NCBI GenBank assembly: GCA_963930775.1 | Contig: OZ005690.1 | Span: 6,928,225 to 6,992,224 of the forward strand | Length of the DNA: 64,000 nt | Reading direction: 5' to 3' | From: Cliona cf. orientalis | Taxonomy: Eukaryota > Porifera > Demospongiae > Clionaida > Clionaidae | Shown: in pieces, positions 58,801-64,000 of the stretch | How the letters are laid out: every line of letters starts with the position of its first letter | How positions within the stretch are numbered: position 1 is the first letter of the stretch | Notes under the pieces: generated by a model | What the model saw: the letters and a program-made list of their open reading frames with translations, nothing else | What the model was told of the DNA's origin: nothing | The model's database searches: none | Program-made: the position numbers and the translations under genes

Positions 58801-61800
58801 TCTTCCCTTTTGAAACTTCTCCACCCCAGTGTAGGTATAAACCGATGCTTGATGATGACAATGTGAATGATATTATGATTATTTTATTGACTACCGTCTG
58901 AAATGCTGTGTATAGTGTTTCCTAGGCGGCTGGACAGTGGCGGATATAGGGGGGTTTCGGAAGTTTCGACAGAACCCCCCTTTTGGGCCGCACCTAGTTC
59001 TAAGAAGTACTGATGATAGGCTAAATGAAATCCCCTCTCTGGCTAAAGAACTAAGAAAACTGCTGCTATGGCTCACCTTAGCATGCTTTAGCAGAAAATT
59101 CGTTCAAAAATCCATCGATTGGACTGCTTGGGCTGGTAGTTATTCTCAAAACGATAAAAAAATCGGAAAAGTGGGCGTGGCTTCTAAAATTTTGCACGCG
59201 CTTCACGGCACAAGAGTATAACAGAACCCCCTTCAACAAATCCTAGATCCACCACTACTGGAGTAGGACACCAAGTGTTTCCGTGGTGTCTTGATGTAGA
59301 CCTGATAGATGCTACTTTTCCACCTACCCAACATCTTGCTGATTCCCCATTTAGCAGCAGTTGTGGCAGCCCTGATGCAGAAGCTGTACCCAGAATAAGC
59401 AGTGCATGCAGTCCACTCCCGTTAAGGAGAGAGCCTTGCTCCTTGACCTTGTCCACAACTTCATGCGAGTGAGAGGGGTCCCGTTCTTAATTTTGAAAAA
59501 CAGACCACTACCCTGCCCTCTTGCCACCATAAAATGCAGCACAACCATTACCAGGCAAAGGGTGTTTCCTGTCCTCCCAACGTAGATATGTACCCCCACC
59601 ATGAATTGATCTGCCTTTGAAGCTTTTAGATGCACTTGAAGGATGCGCGGAGTGTGCATGCCACTGCTATATCATTGAAGCTGAGGTGAGCCCCCTCATC
59701 ATAGGATGTGGCAGAGGGGATAGTGACCACATAAAACCGAAAAAGCATAGTGAGGCTGTAGCAAAAAGCATTTGGCCATCAAACTTGCTCAACCAGCTTG
59801 ACCATACCACCTTGCGTTTAGCCAAGTGATTTGGAGTTTTCGGCAGATGTTCCCTCTTCTTTGGGGTCCTTTGATTGAACCATTTTAATCCTCTTCAAGA
59901 CTTGCTCTAGTCTTGCCATGGTATGAATATGAGGATCCCCATATCCCTCTGCTAGTCTCGCATTGCACTCCGCAGCGTTTAGTTCTTTCAGGATAAACAC
60001 GCGGGGGGGGGGGGGGGGGGGGGGGGGGGGTGGGGTCTGGCACACTGCCTATGCCCATTTGGATCCATGATTGCGTAGCATTTTGACACATGACGTTCAA
60101 CTGCATGCAAAATCTTGCTTGAAAATGGTAGCCACAGAAGCACAAAGAAACAACTTGAACAAGCGACACTATTGTTGTTCAGGTGCTGGTATAGGGAGAT
60201 AGAACCTTATCGTAACAGAACTGTAGTGCTCCACAGCTCTATCCAACATTTGGACAGAATATCAGATGGTCCAGCAGAGACTGGGGTACTGATCCTGGTT
60301 GGCTTGGGGATGTGGCGGAATAGGGGGAGATTTTCCTGAGATAGTGAATATGCTTGTATATTGTGAGTTCTTTTGATGTGGGTAGCTGTGATAAATGATA
60401 GACATCTAGCCAAGTGAATCACTTCCTGGTTCTTTGACGCCCCGTGGTTGACAATGCTGATGACTGCTAAATTGTCGCACTGGGCTAGTACCGTAGCCCC
60501 CCGCCACAGTGGTCCCATATGGCTCCTGCTGTCACAATTGGGATGAGCTCTTTTACTGTGATAATATGGTAATCTGCGTTTAAGCCAGACCACAGAAGCA
60601 TGAACCAGTTTGAACCGTAGTGAGCTCCACATCCCCAGTTGCCTGATGCATCGAATGTGAGCACTGCTGCTGGAGAAGTCATGTTAGGGAGATGCATCAT
60701 GGCATTCAATGTCTGATCTAGCTTCTGAGTTGAAGCGATAATCGTCTGGTAGGCCATTAATTTTGGCAACCTCGGTGGATACTTTGCACTGAGAGTTGTG
60801 ATGTAAATTGAGAAACACTGCATCCAGGTGGCCAGACCTGGAATATTCTTCCTTGTCTGCAACAGCTCGGCCGGCCGCCTGGACCACAATAGCATGGCCC
60901 TCGAGCGATTGTGGCATAGGCCTTCCCTTGACCTTCACTGGAGGCACCTCCGAGAAGTCGATGTTCTCATTGGCCAGCACTCTTACAATCAGCTTCTTGA
61001 GAAGGGCTGGCAATCCTGTCCCTATAGTCACCGGGGGCTGTGAGCTGCTCCTCACCTCGTTGCTTTCAAGCTTGCTCATGAGGGCGTCAATCTGCACAGC
61101 CAGATTCTTAGGCTTAGTATCATTATGCAGGTCCTTGCCCTTGTCCTCGCTGCCATAGCTTAGGACCCCTGCATCCCGGAGAGAGTCTTCCTCTGGAGGG
61201 TCAAGTAGTGTTCCTGCATATTTGGCCATGTGCAAACAATTATATTATTAACATCAGCCACTGCATATATGATACCTCTTTACAACTTGTACCCTCAACA
61301 TGCTCACAGGGTCTAGTTGCCAGCACCTGCTGCCCCATTTTTTGCTAATGGGCTGCATTTGCATCAAGATAACTTTCTAGGGGCCACTGCAACCCCCCCC
61401 CCCCCCCCCCCAGCAACTCTGCCGAGCAATTTATACCCAGGCAAGTGTCCATTCTCCATGTGAATATCACACCCGAGCAGGTGGAGAAGGGATTATTGGA
61501 CTTGTTCAAATAGTTCTGGCAGATACTCACCTTTGCCTGTGCTAGAGGACCCACTGCCCTCGTTGAGTCACTTTTTGGGTGGCCTCTCCTGAAGTCTAGC
61601 CACAACTCTTTCGATGATCACATCCAAAGACTGCTGTACAGGCTCATCTTCTTCCTCGTCGGATATCTTGCCTGGCGATTAGAGCGGATAGAGAAAGAAG
61701 AGCTGCCTGGTTCATCTGCTGTTGAGAGCCGCATGACTAGAACTGACCAATGTGCATGTCTAAACCAAACACACTGTCTCCTCCCTCTTAATTGTCTGCG

Positions 61801-63293
61801 CATCGGTCTATAATACTAGTGACATGCAGGGCCTGTTTGGGGCGAGCCTGAGCTGAGCCTCTGAAAGTCTCTGTCAGTAGCTGCTACTCGAAAACTTTAA
61901 TAAAGCCATAGCACGATAAATCTTGAAGACTACTGGTACAGATCCAAGCAAACAATGACAGACAGTCTCATAGTGCCGTGTAGGCCTGTAGGTCTACAGC
62001 TGCATGATAGTCCCCTTCCATCCTTCAGTACCGACAGTCAATACAAAGTTTTACCAGAGTCATCAGTGAGCAGTACGTCTAGTCTATCTTTATCGTATTC
62101 TTAGCTGGTCCTTGCGCTATTGAGCTGATGACAGGCTCTATCTCGCTCAGAGTGTCCTCCTTTGGAGCCTTCTGCTTGCTTCTGTACGGCGCACGATGCG
62201 CTCTCTCTCTTTCGCGCCTTCTTTGAAGCCTTTTCTCTCTCTTCGCTTCAGCAGATTGAGTGTTAGTAGAACTCATACTAAAACAGTAGCAAAGAACAAG
62301 TATAGTCGTAATAAAGTGGCCTTTGAAATAATTCAATGTGTCAAAAAAACACGTGACTATGCTGACGCAAATGTTTTCATGCGGCCTTTTGAAATATACC
62401 GCGCAGCGCTGTACAATATCTATGGCGGTTTGCGCGTGACGGACGTACCATACATAACAATAATAATAATAATAATAATATATGGATTGCGAGCGTTCAC
62501 CTCGTCTATGTGGGGCTCGCTCAGGCTCGCTCAGGCTCGCTCAGGCTTGCCCCAATTAACTCACATTAGACTATTTTGCTGTAGATGACATTAACTCTTA
62601 CTTTTGATTTGTATAGTCTTAGTGATAGTAAGATTGATGCTGATGGAGCTCAGGAACTTGCTTATGGTCTTGAATTCTGCACTGAATTACAGGAACTTGA
62701 GTAAGTATTGTATGAATATTAGCTGTGTCTGTTATCGCTCTGTGCTTGATATCCAAACACTACTGTAACATGTACAAGAGTATCTCTATTTGCGTTGATT
62801 TTTGTAGCATGTTCATGAAGTTAAATCATCTATAGTATCTCGTGCTTGTATTCATGTTGCTCTTTGTATAATTGCAGTCTTAGTAAAAACTATCTTACTG
62901 ATGAAGGAATTATGGCCTTATCAAATGCTATCGGAGAAATGGAGAGCCTTCAAAAATTGAAGTAAGATATGAAGCAATTATACGTGTGTAATAGCAAATG
63001 GCCTAATCTTTTGAGCAAAGGACTACTTAATCGTCCGCTCTTAATTCTTTATAGCCTTAGTAAGAATGACATTAGTAGTAAAGGAGTGGAGCCTCTCACT
63101 GAAGGAATAGAGAAATTAAAAGCTCTTCAGCAATTGAGGTAAAACATGCAGTTACTGTACCAATTATTATTTCTGAAATTTCATAAAATTAATGATATTT
63201 TACCAATAGCCTCAACAAGAATTTAATTGATGATGAAGGAGCTATAGCACTCGTTGAAATGATTGAGGAAACGACATGCCTTCAATGCTTAGA
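46876..63293 (+). CDS. 2A-leader DEATH-NACHT-LRR receptor (NLR), 13 exons seen, 3' end beyond window
   Basis: Exons: 46876-47119, 48291-48419, 52015-52047, 53572-53865, 54336-54440, 54867-54968, 55756-57436, 57509-57580, 58059-58142, 62617-62700, 62878-62961, 63055-63138, 63210-63293. Every junction is GT-AG and all phases agree, giving at least 1026 codons without a stop. Order: leader 1-81; hydrophobic segment and 2A motif 82-124; short linker; DEATH 136-233; two basic/polar linkers 234-302; NACHT exon 303-862; LRRs from about 863. NLRs of this layout sense danger signals in the cytosol and signal through DEATH-domain adaptors. The last visible exon ends with donor GTGAGT, so further LRRs follow. 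Introns carry transposons; no exon is interrupted. The weakest link is exon 1, supported by phase fit and a hydrophobic, basic leader. Confidence 0.93.
47427..47451. repeat. Run of 25 G in NLR intron 1
   Basis: An uninterrupted G homopolymer preceded by GGGCCGTACTC. It is one of at least four runs of 24-28 G in the window (7325, 29894, 47427, 60003). Confidence 0.95.
47778..48113 (-). CDS. Hypothetical antisense ORF in NLR intron 1
   Basis: An open frame of 111 codons (MVGLVQTGLLGLYNRSSVHG...) with moderately protein-like composition. No domain is recognised and there are no splice partners. Part overlaps a hAT-MITE-like GGGTCTAG stretch, so it is probably a relic or chance. Confidence 0.15.
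   Translation of the reverse strand: MVGLVQTGLLGLYNRSSVHGRDSDCIHKLAMIYMYGVGVYPGGSIANRIMNPLIKLAIKSLVNTAKNIKTPSNVCSEMYSGCITPRNLRCRERLYAFLPSSHGLGYEATLI
48291..48419 (+). other. NLR exon 2: hydrophobic segment plus 2A ribosome-skipping motif
   Basis: The phase 1-1 exon encodes VAKTLITVVILLQAFMAVQT, then SLLMRSGDVEKNPGP. D-V-E-K-N-P-G/P (residues 117-124 of the protein) matches the D(V/I)ExNPG/P consensus at every position, and the upstream LLMRSG is of the usual kind. Known 2A sequences stop peptide-bond formation between the last Gly and Pro; the downstream chain would start with Pro124, then DYSSVDNDTIL. An alternative internal ATG at 48359 would give a 20-residue leader. Published sea-urchin NLRs carry N-terminal 2A motifs that double as signal sequences; the same use here is inference. 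Confidence 0.92.
48840..49147. repeat. Inverted copy of the 5830-6010 repeat with palindrome, NLR intron 2
   Basis: TGTGTGGATTTGACCACACC, GACTCAGAGAGCAGCTCTGT and TATGCCCATGAGATATAAAC match the reverse of 5850-6010. The ATAAATGCC palindrome follows at about 49022-49147. With 51524-51857 it may be one element split by later insertions. Confidence 0.75.
49148..50393. other. Intronic DNA, nothing recognised
   Basis: Within NLR intron 2. A local direct repeat GTCTTTCATTGAATCT/GTCTTTCATTAAATCT lies at about 49620-49665. No gene. Confidence 0.4.
50394..50710. mobile_element. DIRS-type reverse-transcriptase fragments, head-to-head rearranged
   Basis: The plus strand (50394-50525) encodes ELAEGRLLGPVPTHHRPLVH, then TSPLNLVPKAHQ: the start of a DIRS-type RT. 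The minus strand (about 50710-50540) encodes ELAAFLNRHPNQALVSYIHK, then SLLMGLKIGY, the region that normally precedes it. The two pieces are contiguous parts of one protein but now point at each other, so one was inverted. Confidence 0.65.
50711..51523. repeat. MITE end CCGTATTTCCTCGAATAAAG and non-coding intron DNA
   Basis: TTACCGTATTTCCTCGAATA at 50710 is a typical terminus of a widespread MITE class. The repeated GTAGCCGCAC units follow at about 50738 and 50770. I did not find its right end. Confidence 0.45.
51524..51857. repeat. Inverted copy of the 5248-5720 repeat, NLR intron 2
   Basis: CGAAAAATATTTTTCAGACG..ACTATATAAG, GAGCAAAGCGAGAGGCGAGG and CATGCAGGATACTGTTTGTG correspond in reverse to 5250-5715. 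Non-coding. Confidence 0.75.
52091..53203. mobile_element. MITE in NLR intron 3 with nested MITE
   Basis: TACAGTTCAACCTCGATTAT and the inverse TACAGTCCAACCTTGATTAT bound about 1.1 kb with TA borders. A second element at 52431-52980 (TGCCGTATCCTTGCGAAAGA / TACCGTACCCTCGCGAAAGA reversed) sits inside. A solo end of the latter (GGGCCCTCTTTCACGAGGGT) is at about 53319. Confidence 0.85.
53572..53865 (+). other. NLR exon 4: DEATH domain
   Basis: A phase 1-1 exon of 98 residues. It reads EDDFSEVYGEVFKLTGNYYT, LGIVLGLPVQELSKIKKGFP, SDLEQAFTEMLLVWLRHSYN, PPTWRRLVEAVDNDAGGSNP and ALAKKIASNHPA. The six-helix spacing, the central LLxxWL and the PxTWxxLVxAV signature are diagnostic. It would bind DEATH-domain adaptors by homotypic contact. 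Confidence 0.93.
54650..54838. mobile_element. MITE in NLR intron 5, pogo-like ends
   Basis: TACCATATAACGGGTAAATT and the inverse TACCACATAGCGGGAAACTT. The terminus is close to that of the pogo-like element at 20156. Confidence 0.75.
55050..55235. mobile_element. Tigger/pogo-type MITE remnant in NLR intron 6
   Basis: TACAGTGGAATTTCTCATAA..GGACCCTCC..AGCGG is the CAGTGGAA-type end also seen at 27242. An inner mirrored part (GAGGAGCGGACAACCTCCCA) follows. The right terminus is missing. Confidence 0.6.
55756..57436 (+). other. NLR exon 7: NACHT NTPase
   Basis: The 1681-bp exon, entered in phase 1, adds 14 codons (NDWESIVHKFRDTL) before the first Met of the frame, so that Met at 55800 is not a start. 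Walker A GRPGSGKTT is at residues 386-394, Walker B FAFDGLDE with D466, sensor TSRP at 530-533, then a winged-helix region ending LHLTFQEYLAAVHI. All the key NTP-binding residues are present, so the NTPase should be able to switch states. The last codons (PVSLTLK) begin the first LRR. Confidence 0.95.
58935..59257. mobile_element. MITE with CAGTGGCGGAT ends in NLR intron 9
   Basis: CAGTGGCGGATATAGGGGGG at the left and the inverse CAGTAGTGGTGGATCTAGG at the right. ACAGAACCCCC occurs near both ends. Same class as 29878-30544. Confidence 0.7.
59260..61800 (-). mobile_element. DIRS-type retroelement remnant in NLR intron 9, RT missing
   Basis: Read on minus: a gag-like part (about 61620-60720) with ENIDFSEVPPVKVKGRPMPQ and SLEGHAIVVQAAGRAVADKE; RNase H at 60700-60210 with LTFDASGNWGCGAHYGSNWF, VKELIPIVTAGAIWDH and AQCDNLAVISIVNHGASKNQ; then tyrosine recombinase pieces (about 59960-59270) with IKMVQSKDPK, YDEGAHLSFN, ILQVHLKASKADQF, HIYVGRTGNTLCLV and a frameshifted HSFRIGAAT-like end. 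The reverse transcriptase that should lie between gag and RNase H is absent. A 28-G run interrupts it at 60003-60030 and a 19-C run at 61393-61411. Many frameshifts; not functional. Confidence 0.82.
62079..62336 (-). CDS. Hypothetical Arg-rich ORF in NLR intron 9
   Basis: From the internal Met the frame reads MSSTNTQSAEAKREKRLQRR, then RERERAHRAPYRS: a strongly basic helix like those in some transposon-linked proteins. No second exon or domain. Probably a transposon relic. Confidence 0.25.
   Translation of the reverse strand: MNYFKGHFITTILVLCYCFSMSSTNTQSAEAKREKRLQRRRERERAHRAPYRSKQKAPKEDTLSEIEPVISSIAQGPAKNTIKID
62458..62560. repeat. (AAT)n and CTCGCTCAGG tandem
   Basis: An AAT microsatellite (about 62458-62480) is followed by three direct copies of GGCTCGCTCA and one GGCTTGCCCC variant (62513-62552), just 60 bp before the splice acceptor of LRR exon 10. 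GGGGCTTGCTCAGGCTC at 27026 is related. Confidence 0.8.
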
Positions 63294-64000
63294 GTGAGTT
63301 AACAATCAGATCCTTCTGCATGCTTACAATTAACATAAAACTATCAGTGTGATACGATGTGCATACTATAACATACTATAGTGTAGAGTCCATGCAGCTA
63401 ATTGACATTTTAGTGGTTATACTAACATGCTGTTATAATAGCCATAGGAGCAAAAGTTCGTATTATTAATGCTCATAATAATAATCTAGTAAGCAAAAGT
63501 TTGTTATTATTGCTCATATTTAGTCTTACACAATGTAGACATTTCAGTGGTGCAATAATGCTTGCCCCAGTCTTTTGCATTGATTTTGTGCTGTATCTAA
63601 TTGGAGTTGTACTACAGTGCTGGGTGCATCAACGTGTTCATCTAGCAAAACACACGCCAGGTGTAGTCTAACTGCCAATTAGGACTACCCTACATCTCTA
63701 CACATACCACATATCCATGCTTTAGCTCCTGATACACATTTGATTTATCAATTTCATAGTCAATAAAATTTATAGCCAACATCATTAAAAGAGAGTTTCC
63801 AACATACGTATCATCTTGAAAGCATTTGGCTACAACCACTTCGCTGCTCACAGTCCATCGCAGTCCAGACAAGTAGCAGCTACTGTTATCTGCTAAAAGA
63901 AGAGGCTAATTTTCTATTATACAAAGTTTGCGCCTAAATTTGTCTATATGAGGTATAAATAGATCAGGTATATCACCTCAAGAGTCCATACAGCCCAGTA
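63294..64000. other. NLR intron 13 start, no further exon seen
   Basis: From donor GTGAGT at 63294 to the window end no LSxN-type exon with phase-2 borders is visible. Contains a local repeat of ATTATTA..GCTCATA segments (about 63455-63520). Confidence 0.5.

Larger units (their letters stand above)
57509..63293 (+). other. NLR LRR exons 8-13, each one repeat, phase 2
   Basis: A 72-bp exon (57509) is followed by five exons of exactly 84 bp (28 residues) at 58059, 62617, 62878, 63055 and 63210. Each starts in phase 2 with an LSxN-like LxLSxNxI motif (LSGNNID, LSDSKID, LSKNYLT, LSKNDIS, LNKNLID) and ends ..LxxL-D/E. This is the ribonuclease-inhibitor type of LRR seen in NLRs. The 58143-62616 intron holds a MITE and DIRS remnant. 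Confidence 0.93.

Noticed and set aside
59885-60169. Proline-run ORFs on minus
   Set aside because: The PPPPPP tract is the translated 28-G run. The flanks are DIRS relic in mixed frames.

Overview
The window looks like nuclear DNA of a marine sponge, most likely a demosponge. The genes are intron-rich with GT-AG splice sites, one gene is a DEATH-NACHT-LRR receptor of the NLR type that is expanded in sponges, and the intergenic DNA is packed with DNA transposons, foldback/MITE elements and DIRS-type retroelement remnants. The species assignment is inference: there is no rRNA or mitochondrial marker here. I assembled the multi-exon genes by hand from reading frame, splice consensus and intron phase.

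Three host-type genes stand out. (1) TPRKB (Cgi121-type subunit of the KEOPS/EKC tRNA t6A complex), minus strand, 36628-41025: five exons joining in frame to 175 codons. A broken copy of its exon 1/intron 1 lies at 113-765. (2) An intronless 354-codon gene at 28626-29690 with a PD...ExK...Q signature of a PD-(D/E)XK nuclease fold and no family I can name. (3) A large NLR gene, plus strand, 46876 to beyond 63293: an N-terminal leader ending in a 2A 'ribosome-skipping' motif (GDVEKNPG/P), then a DEATH domain, two linker exons, a 1.7-kb NACHT exon and at least six LRR exons. The N-terminal modules sit on phase-1 exons and the LRRs on phase-2 exons. The gene runs off the right edge.

Region by region: 1-6400 holds the TPRKB fragment, a 62-bp-class minisatellite, and nested hAT-like MITEs with exact 8-9-bp target duplications. 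6404-11918 is a 5.5-kb P-element/THAP9-like transposon with an intact eight-exon transposase (849 codons) on the minus strand and a broken convergent accessory gene. 12-18 kb holds palindromes, MITEs, a dead Tc1-like transposase and a dead BEN-like gene. 18.2-23.5 kb is a hAT pseudogene split by a 3.06-kb pogo-like element (20156-23215) that carries a convergent HIRAN-Ulp1 protease gene. 23.6-26.7 kb is a second, more decayed pogo/HIRAN-Ulp1 set. 27.2-36 kb is MITE-rich apart from the nuclease-like gene. 41-46.8 kb is mostly MITEs. The NLR introns hold more MITEs, inverted dispersed repeats and DIRS fragments.

The best candidate for a noteworthy system is the 2A-NLR. The sequence predicts one mRNA giving a hydrophobic leader peptide plus a cytosolic DEATH-NACHT-LRR receptor, or, when skipping fails, a leader-tethered receptor. 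The next two are the transposon architecture that pairs a DDE transposase with a HIRAN-SUMO-protease-like partner, and the unassigned nuclease-like gene.
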